This document shows, in pieces, positions 25,813 through 34,005 of a DNA stretch of 64,000 bases. Every line of letters begins with the position of its first letter. The first letter of the stretch is position 1. The stretch is from Gp1-AA122 sp036378535 (GTDB lineage Bacteria > Acidobacteriota > Terriglobia > Terriglobales > Acidobacteriaceae). A program made the translations under genes and the position numbers. The stretch lies in the NCBI GenBank assembly GCA_036378535.1, contig DASUWH010000031.1, positions 62,001 through 126,000 on the forward strand. The letters run 5' to 3'. The notes under the pieces were generated by a model. That model did not search any database. It worked only from the letters and a program-made list of their open reading frames with translations, and was not told where the DNA came from.

Positions 25813-26534
25813 TACCGGCGGACCTCCACGCCTTCGGTAGCCCGGGTTGATTGCGGCGACTGGCGCTCCACGGCGTTCAGCATCTCCAGAGAAAAATCAT
25901 CCGTGCGCGACGCAAATTCGCGAATCGAGTGCGTGATCAGGTTGTAGGCGATTACCGCGGGAATAGCGGTGACCAGGCCGGCGGCGGTGGTGATCAGCGC
26001 TTCTGAAATTCCGGGAGCTACAGCGCGCAGGGTGGCGGCTCCGGCGGTACCGAGTCCATGGAAGGCATCGATAATGCCCCACACGGTTCCGAACAGTCCG
26101 ACGAAGGGCGTGACCGCACCCGTTGTTGCGAGCCAAGGCAGATTACGTTCCAGCCGCGAAATTTCTTCCGACGACATGATCTGCATGGCGCGCTGAACGG
26201 CCTGAGGATTATTGGCGGCGCCGGTCATGCCAACCTGGCGGCGGTATTCCTCGAATCCTCCCTCAAACACGCCCACCAGCGGGCTGGGGCGAAATTGATG
26301 CGCGACCATGGCGACATCTTGCAGGCGCTGGGCCTTGCGAAAGGCGCGCACGAAACGGCCACTCTGCACCCGGGCGCGCTTCAGCAGGCTCCACTTGGAC
26401 AGGATTAATGCCCAGGACAGCAAACTGAAGATCAGCAAGGTAAGCAGAACAACTTTGGCGACGGGACCGCTCTCCGACACGAGATCGATGATTTCGCCGC
26501 CCACGAAAACTGCCAGGAATGCTGGTAAGTACAT
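25812..26534 (-). CDS. tolQ: TolQ/ExbB/MotA proton-channel protein
   Basis: A 240-residue membrane protein with three helices (about 20-45, 135-160, 175-200). Family signatures are SRLERNLPWLATTGAVTPFV, GLFGTVWGIIDAF and ITTAAGLVTAIPAVIAYNL. It is the first gene of the Tol cluster, and the ATG at 26534 gives the usual length. The next upstream gene is 130 bases away, so the operon promoter is probably in that gap. Confidence 0.94.
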   Translation of the reverse strand: MYLPAFLAVFVGGEIIDLVSESGPVAKVVLLTLLIFSLLSWALILSKWSLLKRARVQSGRFVRAFRKAQRLQDVAMVAHQFRPSPLVGVFEGGFEEYRRQVGMTGAANNPQAVQRAMQIMSSEEISRLERNLPWLATTGAVTPFVGLFGTVWGIIDAFHGLGTAGAATLRAVAPGISEALITTAAGLVTAIPAVIAYNLITHSIREFASRTDDFSLEMLNAVERQSPQSTRATEGVEVRR

Positions 26535-26666
26535 GTGGTTGTAGGAGAATCCTGTGTTCGATTATAGACCATGGTCAGGGTATGGATACTGATAAGGACA
26601 TGTGGATTTGTGGTGGAACCATGATGAAAACTAGGGGGAATCGCGGAGAAAAAACACCTGAGTCCT

Positions 26667-27497
26667 TCATCGTCCGGCCGAAGCTGCAGGAATGCGGCCG
26701 ACGTGACGAGTGAGAAAATTTAAGGTTGCGCTGTTAAATTCATCAACCTTCTCGTAGATGGGGGCATGCGAGCAGCCCTCGAAGATCAGCAACTCGGAGT
26801 TTCTGATCTTTTTCAGTGGTTCGGAAAAACGAGTGGAGGTTGCCAGATCATAGCGGCCGAAAGTGATTTGGGTTGGCGCGGTAATGCGGTCGAGTTGGGC
26901 CTCGGCGTCGTGGTTGATGACGGCGTTCGACTGGTCGATGAAACTGCTTAGGGATTGCGCAGGCCGGCTGCGTACAAAATCGGCCAGCGATTGGGTGTAA
27001 TCGGGCTTGGCCGCATACAGTTCCGGGGTAAAGCACCATGGGAAAAGTCCAACCACCACCATTTCGGAAACGCTTCCGATGCCCTGGGCCATCGCCTGAA
27101 AGCTTTGGGCAACAACTTTGAGAAAAGGATCTGTCTTGTGCCAGCCACTATGCAGCGACAGGGAAGCGACAAGCTCAGGATACTTTCCGGCCAGCCACAT
27201 CCCGATAGCCGCACCCAGGGAGAGGCCGGAGATGTGTGCTTTGGAAATTCCCAAAGCGCGCATAAAGGCGGCCACATCGTCGGCAAGATCCTGGGTTGAG
27301 TAAGCGCCTTCCGGGTTGTCGCTTTCGCCGGTTCCGCGCAGATCCAGAGAAATGCAGGTGAACTGCTTGGAGTATTCCGCCACCTGAAAGGCGTAACAGG
27401 CGTGGTCTGCAGCCAAGTAGGGAATCAGGATGAGTGGCTCGCCCGATCCCTGTTGATCATAGTTAATGGAAATGCCGTTTGCTTTTACCTTTGGCAT
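26667..27497 (-). CDS. Alpha/beta-hydrolase
   Basis: A 276-residue protein of the alpha/beta-hydrolase fold. The nucleophile elbow is GLSLGAAIGMW (Ser near residue 96). The oxyanion region is in LILIPYLAADH, and DLRGTGESDNP is typical of the family. The catalytic acid is probably Asp in FGRYDLATS and the His in GCSHAPIYE. The substrate is not predictable. ATG at 27497 starts with MPKVKANGISINYD; ATG at 27509 and 27530 are in frame, but the last overlaps the preceding gene's end. It lies directly after the flavin-binding gene and is probably co-transcribed. Confidence 0.85.
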   Translation of the reverse strand: MPKVKANGISINYDQQGSGEPLILIPYLAADHACYAFQVAEYSKQFTCISLDLRGTGESDNPEGAYSTQDLADDVAAFMRALGISKAHISGLSLGAAIGMWLAGKYPELVASLSLHSGWHKTDPFLKVVAQSFQAMAQGIGSVSEMVVVGLFPWCFTPELYAAKPDYTQSLADFVRSRPAQSLSSFIDQSNAVINHDAEAQLDRITAPTQITFGRYDLATSTRFSEPLKKIRNSELLIFEGCSHAPIYEKVDEFNSATLNFLTRHVGRIPAASAGR

Positions 27498-27530
27498 GTT
27501 TCTCTCCATGAGCGCCCGCATTGGGGCCAA

Positions 27531-27998
27531 TCACAGGGGAAGGGCGCTGGGGAATCGCTTCTGAAAATCCAGCAATCCCACCCATTCCGGAGTGACGGTG
27601 ATGCGAACCATGGTTGAAATCATATTGCCAAGTTGCTTGACCCAGGCCTGTCCTGCTTGCGGTCCGAAATAGCGCTCGGCCGCAGCCGCATATTCGGGAA
27701 CTATGCCTTGCAAGGTTTCCAAACGGGCTGTGCCGCGGACCAGGAGCACCTTGTGGGGGAATGTGTTGTCATCAATCGTCAGCGCTACCTTCGAATTCTT
27801 TGCCAGCGCTTTGAGCTTCGGGGCCTTGGGCGGACTGGCTAGGACAAATTTGTTTCCGTCCCAGTGAAACCAAATAGGAATCACGCGCGGGGTGCCGTCA
27901 GTCCAGACGTAGGCCAGGCGCGCCGGGATTTTTGATTGCAGGAGTTCTCGGGCGATGGGTTCTTGCAGGAGGGCAAGAGGGCCTTGTTCGACCGGCAT
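27531..27998 (-). CDS. Pyridoxamine-phosphate-oxidase-like flavin/F420-binding protein
   Basis: A 155-residue split-barrel protein. Features are RLAYVWTDGTPRVIPIWFHW (strands of the flavin-binding barrel), SKVALTIDDNTFPHKVLLVR and RITVTPEWVGLLDF. Relatives bind FMN, F420 or haem; the cofactor is not clear here. It is followed immediately by the alpha/beta-hydrolase, suggesting a two-gene unit, perhaps for modifying or cleaving a small molecule (inference). Confidence 0.8.
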   Translation of the reverse strand: MPVEQGPLALLQEPIARELLQSKIPARLAYVWTDGTPRVIPIWFHWDGNKFVLASPPKAPKLKALAKNSKVALTIDDNTFPHKVLLVRGTARLETLQGIVPEYAAAAERYFGPQAGQAWVKQLGNMISTMVRITVTPEWVGLLDFQKRFPSALPL

Positions 27999-28178
27999 AA
28001 GTATTCCTCCGAACGGGCCGCGTCAACAGGTTGCGAATTATACCGCTCCTTGGATTTAATGGTTTTAGTTTGTGATTTGGTTGACCGCCGACCTAAGCCG
28101 AACAGGTGTACAATTGTGGCCGCTTCCCAGCAAAAAGTCCTTCCCCCATCTGTAACGACCAAAAGGAAAGAGGTATTT

Positions 28179-29348
28179 ATGCGTGTGCGAAAGGGATTGG
28201 TGCTTGGGCTGAGCCTTGCGCTGCCGCTGGCGAGTTTTGCCGATTTCCGCTACGACGAGACCACCAAGGTCACGGGCGGCACTATCGTCAGCATGACTAA
28301 ATTCATGGGTGCGTTCAGCAAGTCAGCGCGTCAGATAACCGATCCGGTTACTTCCACCGTTCTGGTGAAAGGCAACCGCATGGCTCACATCAATCAAGAA
28401 TCGAGCGAGATTATCGATCTTGATAACGAAACCATCACGAACATCGACCACGCCAAGAAAACGTATTCCGTGGTCACGTTCCAGCAGATGAAAGCGGCCA
28501 TGGAAGAGGCGGCCAAGCGGGCACAGGAGCAACCGCAGCCAGCCCAGCAACCGGCGCAGACGAGCAACACGCCGCCGCCGGAAATACATTTCAAGGTCAC
28601 CGTTACCAATACCGGCGCCAGTAAACAGGTGGCAGGCCTGAGCGCGGCGGAATCGATCCTGAAGATGGCCATGGAGGCGAAAGATAAGCAGTCGGGCCAA
28701 ACCGGAAATATGGCCATGACCAATGACATGTGGATGGTTCCTGAGATTCCCGGGTATGGTGAAGTGCGCGATTTCCAGCAGCGGCTGGGAGCCAAGATGG
28801 GATCGATGTTCGGCGGGCCGATGCATTCCATGATGTCTCCGCAGGCGCTCAAGGCGCAGCCGGGCATGTTTACAGGAATGTCCGACATGACGAAGGAGAT
28901 GTCGAAACTGAAGGGCGTACCGGTATCGCAGATCATGCGCATGGGTTCGACCACCGATGGCAGTGCGTTGCCGGCGGCGTCCGAAGCGCCGCTGCCGCAG
29001 TCCAATGGGCCGACCATGGGTTCAGTGGCAGGCCAGGCGGCCAGCAGCGCAGCCACCTCAGCGGCGGACCAAGCCACTGCCTCTGCCGAGAGCAGAGCCA
29101 CCAGTAAGATGGGAGGCATTGGCGGCATAGCTTCTGGCTTGGGCGGTTTTGGCGGATTCCACAAAAAGAAACAGCAGCAACAAGAGCAGCAGGCGGCCGC
29201 GCAATCGGCGGCTCAGAAGTGGGTGGTTCTGATGGAATCGAGCGTGGAGACGACGAATTTCTCTTCGGCTTCCGTCGATCCCTCGCTGTTCAATGTGCCT
29301 GCGGGATATACCAAGGTGCCGTCGCAATACGAGAAGATCCAGCAGTGA
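28179..29348 (+). CDS. Secreted protein of unknown function, Ala/Gln-rich C-terminus
   Basis: A 389-residue exported protein. Signal peptide MRVRKGLVLGLSLALPLASF is followed by YDETTKVTGGTIVSMTKFMG and a beta-rich domain (LVKGNRMAHINQESSEIIDL) that resembles DUF4412-type outer-membrane or periplasmic proteins measuring a stored value. The middle has a Met-rich stretch (MSPQALKAQPGMFTGMSDMT). The region 300-355 is Ala/Ser/Gln-rich with low complexity, including Gly-rich and poly-Gln parts. ATG at 28179 begins at the signal peptide after AAAGAGG; the frame is open upstream by chance. No family assigned with confidence. Confidence 0.75.
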   Translation: MRVRKGLVLGLSLALPLASFADFRYDETTKVTGGTIVSMTKFMGAFSKSARQITDPVTSTVLVKGNRMAHINQESSEIIDLDNETITNIDHAKKTYSVVTFQQMKAAMEEAAKRAQEQPQPAQQPAQTSNTPPPEIHFKVTVTNTGASKQVAGLSAAESILKMAMEAKDKQSGQTGNMAMTNDMWMVPEIPGYGEVRDFQQRLGAKMGSMFGGPMHSMMSPQALKAQPGMFTGMSDMTKEMSKLKGVPVSQIMRMGSTTDGSALPAASEAPLPQSNGPTMGSVAGQAASSAATSAADQATASAESRATSKMGGIGGIASGLGGFGGFHKKKQQQQEQQAAAQSAAQKWVVLMESSVETTNFSSASVDPSLFNVPAGYTKVPSQYEKIQQ

Positions 29349-29613
29349 TGCGAATGGATTCGAGTTGCTCGATTCGTCCCGCACGACCAAGCGAGAGCGG
29401 GTGGTTTCGCTCATCCAGGGCGCCAGAAAACGTCGTCCATTCGTCAATGACGTAGATCGTACATATGCTTGCGATTGAGTGAGAAAGAATCGCCCTCGCT
29501 GAGTGAGCCGCTCAGCTTGCGGGTCAGACAGCTCTGCTTTCCCGACGACCCCTGTCCAACGACCAATCACCGTGTCCGCATCCAAGCGCCGTTGCACAAA
29601 TCCAGGAGGTACT

Positions 29614-30372
29614 ATGGCGCATTACGGCACGCTTCGTGATTACCGTTTTTCTGATACAGAAGCCGCAAAGGACGATATTCGGGGCTCGAAAATTTATGGC
29701 GTCGATGACGAGAAGCTGGGCAAGGTTGATGACGTGATCTTTGATCACCTCAGCGGAGAGATCAAATACGTCGTCATCGATACCGGTGGATGGTTGCACC
29801 ACAACAAGTTCATCGTTCCTTCGAACCGCCTGCGGTCCTCGGCAGAGCACGAGGACGATTACCGCGTCGATCTGACCAAGCAGCAGATCGAGAATTTTCC
29901 GCCTTATAACGAATCCGATCTGAAGTCGGAAGAGAAATGGGGCGATTACGAGAAAAAATACCGGGCTAAGTGGGAAGAGCACCCGGTGATGCATCGCGCC
30001 GAAACCGATCGCAACATCACGCCCACCACGGCGCAAATGACGCGCGGAACGGGAGCGACCGGGCCTTTGAATGATGCCAGCACGGTGGCTCAGCCAGGTG
30101 GCGGAGTCAACGCCGTACCAAGTGAAAGAACGGGGCTGCGCGGACCTACGCCGCAAACCGGTCCGACGTCGGATGCCGGCGTGAACCGGTCGGTGACCCC
30201 GATCCGCAGCGACAGCAGCATGAGCATCGAGCCGCAAGGGCCGGGACGGCGGTGGTCCACGTTTGAAGAGAAGCTAAGGGCGCGGCGTCAGGAAATTGTA
30301 TCCGGCTGCAATGCCTGCGGCACGCAACCGTCTTCGGAGAGGTTGTCGGAGCGGGAGCGGAAGGCTGGTTAA
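29614..30372 (+). CDS. PRC-barrel domain protein
   Basis: A 252-residue soluble protein. The PRC-barrel lies at about residues 20-75 (GSKIYGVDDEKLGKVDDVIF, EIKYVVIDTGGWLHHNKFIV). The remainder is polar and Pro/Thr/Ser-rich, probably disordered, with a Cys pair in GCNACGTQ near the C-terminus. PRC-barrel proteins bind RNA-processing or photosynthetic partners, or act in stress responses; which applies here is unknown. ATG at 29614 follows the perfect ribosome site AGGAGGT at 29604-29610. A 265-base gap with no clear signal other than an R4-like unit lies upstream. Confidence 0.82.
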   Translation: MAHYGTLRDYRFSDTEAAKDDIRGSKIYGVDDEKLGKVDDVIFDHLSGEIKYVVIDTGGWLHHNKFIVPSNRLRSSAEHEDDYRVDLTKQQIENFPPYNESDLKSEEKWGDYEKKYRAKWEEHPVMHRAETDRNITPTTAQMTRGTGATGPLNDASTVAQPGGGVNAVPSERTGLRGPTPQTGPTSDAGVNRSVTPIRSDSSMSIEPQGPGRRWSTFEEKLRARRQEIVSGCNACGTQPSSERLSERERKAG

Positions 30373-30411
30373 GGTTTTCCGCAGCGCCGTTTCTCAAAAC
30401 ACCTCAAAGCG

Positions 30412-30442
30412 CGTAGGGACGGCCGCCGTGGCCGTCCCTACG
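30412..30442. repeat. R2 stem-loop repeat, copy b
   Basis: Perfect 13-bp inverted repeat CGTAGGGACGGCC with loop GCCGT, between the PRC-barrel gene and recN. Nearly identical to copy a at 22267-22295. Confidence 0.9.
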
Positions 30443-30508
30443 TAGCAAATCCTTGCCGGAGCCAGAGATCGGAAACCATGCTATGCTGCGTCCGACTACG
30501 CCAACACA

Positions 30509-32206
30509 ATGCTTGTCGAACTGCGGCTGGAGAATTACGCGGTCATTGACGGTCTCGCGGTTGAGTTCGCGTCTGGGCTGAACCTGCTCACGGGAGAGAC
30601 TGGGGCAGGGAAATCGATCCTGATTGACGCGCTCGCCCTTCTTCTTGGAGACAAAGCCTCAGCGGAACTAATTCGGTCGGGAACAGAACGGGCCACACTT
30701 TCAGCGGTGTTCCAGCTGGATGGTTCTCTGCAAAAGCTAGTCAGCCGGATTCTGGAAAATAATGGCATCGATCCCGAGGAAGATTCTGTCCTGGTACGGC
30801 GTGAAATAGCGGCCGGCGGCAAAGGGCGGGTTTTCGTGAACAACCAGCCGGCCACGGTGGCGGTCCTGAAACAGATCGCGCCTCATCTGGCCACTATCCA
30901 TGCCCAGAACGAATCGATTCTCTCGTTTGACGCGGCTGCGCGTCTGGAGTTGCTGGATGCGTTCGCAGGAAGCGACCCGGATGCAGTAGAGGAAAGTTTC
31001 TCCCGCTGGAAAGAGATTCGAGGGCGGATTGAGGAGCTGCGGCGGGATGAGCAGGACCGGTTGCGGCTGGTGGATCTGTGGACCTATCAGAAGAAGGAGA
31101 TCGAGGAGGCCAAACTCCAGCCCGGTGAAGATGAGCGACTGGAGGCGGAGAAGCGGGTTCTGGCCAATGCTGAGAAAATTTATAACGCGGCCATGAATGC
31201 CTTCGATCTTCTCTATGAAGGCAACGGTTCGACTTCTTCGACGTTGCGGGCGGCGCAGAAAGCGGTCGAGGAATTAACGCGCTACGAGCCCAAGTTCCAG
31301 GAAGCCTTGAGCGCGCTCGAGAGTGCGCGCATCAGCGTGGAAGATGTGGGGGCCACCTTGCGGGATTACGCGGGCGGGATCCACGCTTCGCCGGAACATC
31401 TGGCCGAAGTTGAGGATCGCCTTGCAGCTCTGGATCGGCTGAAACGGAAGTACGGGCCTACGCTTGACGATGTCATCGCATTTGGCACCGATGTGGCACG
31501 AAAGCTGTCGGAGGTGGAAAACAAGGATGAAATCCTGAGGGAACTCCGGGGTGAACTGGACAAAGCCGGCCGAGACTACATGGAGGCAGCGGGCGCCCTT
31601 TCGAGAAAACGTCATCAGGCAGCACGCAAGCTGGAAAAGCTCGTCGAAGGTGAGGTCAATGACCTGGCCATGAAAGCCACTTTCCGCATTGAGATATCGA
31701 GTGACCAGGCGGAAGGGAATTGGACGAGTTCCGGATTTGACCAGGTTCTGTACATGATCGCGACCAACCCGGGCGAGCCACAGAGACGTCTGGAGCAGAT
31801 TGCGTCGGGAGGCGAGCTATCGCGAGTGATGCTCGCGCTCAAGGCAGTCGTAGAAGCGGGATCGGCGCAGTCAGGACGAAGACGTAGCGCCGGTCAGAGA
31901 ACTCTGGTATTTGATGAGATCGATACGGGGATCGGCGGCCGGGCGGCGGAGGCCGTGGGTAAGAAGCTCAAGGCTCTGTCGCGTGCGAACCAGGTCCTGT
32001 GCGTGACCCACCTGCCGCAAATCGCCACTTTTGCTGATCATCATTATGTGATTGAGAAGAAGGAGAGCGGCGGGCGTACACGTACTTCTATACGGGTGGT
32101 CAGCGGAGTGGAACGAACGGAAGAGGTGGCACGGATGCTGTCCGGGGCCAAGCTGACGGAGACCTCCCGCAAGCATGCCGAGCAGATGCTGAAGGCCAAC
32201 AGTTGA
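30509..32206 (+). CDS. recN: DNA repair ATPase RecN
   Basis: SMC-like ATPase for double-strand break repair (565 residues). The Walker A motif is GETGAGKSILIDAL (about 28-41). The central coiled coil runs about 150-370. The C-terminal part carries the ABC signature IASGGELSRVMLALK and Walker B TLVFDEIDTGIGG. Typical length and order. The stop codon overlaps the promoter of the following toxin-antitoxin pair. Confidence 0.96.
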   Translation: MLVELRLENYAVIDGLAVEFASGLNLLTGETGAGKSILIDALALLLGDKASAELIRSGTERATLSAVFQLDGSLQKLVSRILENNGIDPEEDSVLVRREIAAGGKGRVFVNNQPATVAVLKQIAPHLATIHAQNESILSFDAAARLELLDAFAGSDPDAVEESFSRWKEIRGRIEELRRDEQDRLRLVDLWTYQKKEIEEAKLQPGEDERLEAEKRVLANAEKIYNAAMNAFDLLYEGNGSTSSTLRAAQKAVEELTRYEPKFQEALSALESARISVEDVGATLRDYAGGIHASPEHLAEVEDRLAALDRLKRKYGPTLDDVIAFGTDVARKLSEVENKDEILRELRGELDKAGRDYMEAAGALSRKRHQAARKLEKLVEGEVNDLAMKATFRIEISSDQAEGNWTSSGFDQVLYMIATNPGEPQRRLEQIASGGELSRVMLALKAVVEAGSAQSGRRRSAGQRTLVFDEIDTGIGGRAAEAVGKKLKALSRANQVLCVTHLPQIATFADHHYVIEKKESGGRTRTSIRVVSGVERTEEVARMLSGAKLTETSRKHAEQMLKANS

Positions 32207-32238
32207 CGCCCTTGACTTAGCTAATATACTTAGCTAAT
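32203..32238 (+). promoter_or_regulatory. Promoter and tandem-palindrome operator of the toxin-antitoxin pair
   Basis: TTGACG (32203-32208) and TATACT (32225-32230) are spaced by 16 bases, placing the transcript start at or next to the antitoxin ATG (32237). No ribosome site precedes that ATG, so the mRNA is predicted to be leaderless. Two perfect 8-bp palindromes TTAGCTAA (32217-32224 and 32230-32237), within two 11-base direct repeats ACTTAGCTAAT, cover the -10 box and start. They are a likely antitoxin operator. Confidence 0.6.
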
Positions 32239-32470
32239 GAAGTATACGGTTCACGAAGCTAAGACGAACCTCTCTCGCTTGCTTGAGGAGGCCTCCGCCG
32301 GTAAGGAAGTTGTAATCGCGCGAGGCAAAGAGCCTGTAGCCAAATTAGTGGCCATTGGCGCAGGGCGTAAGAAGCGGGTGCCGGGACGCTTGAAGGGGCA
32401 GATCTCCTACACAGTTGATGCCTTCGACCCACTGACCGATCAGGAATTGCGTGATCTTGGTTTCGAGTGA
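32237..32470 (+). CDS. Phd/YefM-family antitoxin
   Basis: A 77-residue antitoxin with the Phd/YefM fold: MKYTVHEAKTNLSRLLEEAS and GKEVVIARGKEPVAKLVAI, the DNA-binding part, followed by a polar tail (about 45-77; LTDQELRDLGFE) that would wrap the toxin. The start codon lies inside the second operator palindrome. The stop overlaps the toxin start (GTGA), so antitoxin and toxin are translationally coupled. It should repress its own promoter. Confidence 0.9.
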   Translation: MKYTVHEAKTNLSRLLEEASAGKEVVIARGKEPVAKLVAIGAGRKKRVPGRLKGQISYTVDAFDPLTDQELRDLGFE

Positions 32471-32862
32471 TCCGGAGTATGAGGGTTCTTTTCGACACGC
32501 ACGCTTTTGTATGGTGGTTGGAGAATTCCGAGAGACTGTCGAAAAAGGCCCGGTCGACCATTGAAGATCATGGGACAACCATGCTGGTCTCGGCTGCTAG
32601 CGCTTGGGAATTGGCCATCAAAGCAAATATTGGGAAACTGAATAGCCTTTCTCTGGTCGTGGATATGCCTCGGCATGTCCACGAGGAGTCTTTCGAAGAG
32701 TTGTCAATTTCCGTCGAACATGCCGCGAGGGCTGGCTTGTTGCCTTTGCATCACCGCGATCCATTCGACCGGCTACTGGTGGCGCAAGCGCAAGCGTTGA
32801 ATGTCCCGATTTTGAGTGCGGATTCAGTTCTCGATCAATATGATGTGCAGCGACTTTGGTGA
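32467..32862 (+). CDS. PIN-domain toxin (VapC family)
   Basis: A ribonuclease-type toxin of 131 residues. The acidic PIN residues are visible: Asp in RVLFDTHAFVWWL, Glu in SAASAWELAIK, Asp in HHRDPFDRLLVAQA and Asp in ILSADSVLDQYD. GTG at 32467 overlaps the antitoxin stop; ATG at 32479 is an alternative that starts directly at MRVLFDTH. VapC toxins usually cleave tRNA or rRNA. Pairing of a PIN toxin with a Phd-type antitoxin is a common mix. Confidence 0.9.
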   Translation: MIRSMRVLFDTHAFVWWLENSERLSKKARSTIEDHGTTMLVSAASAWELAIKANIGKLNSLSLVVDMPRHVHEESFEELSISVEHAARAGLLPLHHRDPFDRLLVAQAQALNVPILSADSVLDQYDVQRLW

Positions 32863-32962
32863 ACCCCGCACCTATTCCCGTTCAGCCGCCCAAAATCCCC
32901 AGTCGCTGCTAATCCGCTGCTGTTCTAGGACTTAGATTGACCAGCAGGGTACCTCTTCGATA

Positions 32963-32974
32963 GCCTTATAAGGC
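32963..32974. promoter_or_regulatory. Perfect 12-bp palindrome upstream of ispH
   Basis: GCCTTATAAGGC lies about 50 bases before the ispH start, in the 161-base gap after the toxin gene. It could be a regulator site; TTGACC at 32937 might be a -35 element but no well-spaced -10 was found. Confidence 0.3.
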
Positions 32975-33023
32975 ACCTTTGCCGCAAAAAGTGTAGGCTA
33001 TTACGTATAGGGGATGAGGACAC

Positions 33024-33998
33024 GTGTCTACTGATAGCAAAACCTTGTTGTTGTTGAAGCCGCGTGGTTTCTGCGCGGGCGTAGTACGGGCTATTGATAT
33101 CGTCCGCATCGCGCTGGAGGCCTTTGGACCGCCCATCTACGTCCGCAAAGAAATCGTCCACAACCGGTTCGTGGTGGAAGAACTGCAGGGTAAAGGCGCT
33201 ATCTTCGTAGACAGCGTGGATGAAGTGCCCAATGGCGAGCGTGTCATTTACAGCGCGCACGGGGTTTCGCCCGAGGTGCGCGACGCCAGCAAGAACCGGG
33301 GACTGCGCGTGATTGACGCGACCTGCCCGCTGGTCACCAAGGTTCATGTCGAGGCGGTCAAGTTCGCGAAGGAGGGTTATTCCCTCATCCTGATTGGGCA
33401 TCGCGACCATGATGAGGTCATCGGTACGCTGGGTGAAGCGCCCCTGGTGACGCAGGTGGTGGGATCGCCGCGGGAGGTGGAGTCGCTGGTTCTGCCGGAT
33501 CCGACCCGTGTCGCCTACCTTACCCAGACGACGCTCAGCTTGGACGAAACCAAGGACATCATCGAGGCTCTGCGTAAGCGCTTCCCCCATATCAAGGGCC
33601 CGGCAGCGCAGGACATCTGCTATGCCACTGAGAACCGCCAGACGGCGGTCAAGCATGTGGCCTCCGAAGCTGATCTGTTACTTGTGGTTGGTTCCGATAA
33701 CAGCTCTAATTCCAAGAGGTTGGTCGAGGTGGCGCGCAGTCTTGGAACCAGCGCCCATCTAGTGGATAGTTACAAAAACATCGAACCGGAGTGGCTGGAG
33801 GGCGTTAAGAACATTGCGCTCACGGCTGGGGCTTCGGCGCCGGAGTGCCTGGTCGAGGAAACCGTGAAGTTCCTCAGGACCCGGGGATTCGATAACGTGC
33901 GGGAAGTTGAGGTCATGCCCGAGAATGTCCGCTTCGGGCTGCCTCCCGAGATTGTGGAAGCGATCCAGGCCGCTCCTGCCGATGTTGCTGTGGAGTAG
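33024..33998 (+). CDS. ispH: 4-hydroxy-3-methylbut-2-enyl diphosphate reductase
   Basis: Last enzyme of the MEP isoprenoid pathway; it makes isopentenyl and dimethylallyl diphosphate with a 4Fe-4S cluster. The three cluster cysteines are seen in KPRGFCAGVVRAID (Cys17), DATCPLVTKVH and QDICYATENRQ. The conserved ALTAGASAPE segment and the length of 324 residues match the family. The start is GTG at 33024. It ends 7 bases before squalene-hopene cyclase, so isoprenoid supply and hopanoid synthesis share a transcript. Confidence 0.97.
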   Translation: MSTDSKTLLLLKPRGFCAGVVRAIDIVRIALEAFGPPIYVRKEIVHNRFVVEELQGKGAIFVDSVDEVPNGERVIYSAHGVSPEVRDASKNRGLRVIDATCPLVTKVHVEAVKFAKEGYSLILIGHRDHDEVIGTLGEAPLVTQVVGSPREVESLVLPDPTRVAYLTQTTLSLDETKDIIEALRKRFPHIKGPAAQDICYATENRQTAVKHVASEADLLLVVGSDNSSNSKRLVEVARSLGTSAHLVDSYKNIEPEWLEGVKNIALTAGASAPECLVEETVKFLRTRGFDNVREVEVMPENVRFGLPPEIVEAIQAAPADVAVE

Positions 33999-34005
33999 AT
34001 GAACG

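Noticed and set aside
26519..26713. 64-residue frame between tolQ and the hydrolase gene
   Set aside because: Overlaps both flanking genes on the other strand; Cys-rich but without any motif.
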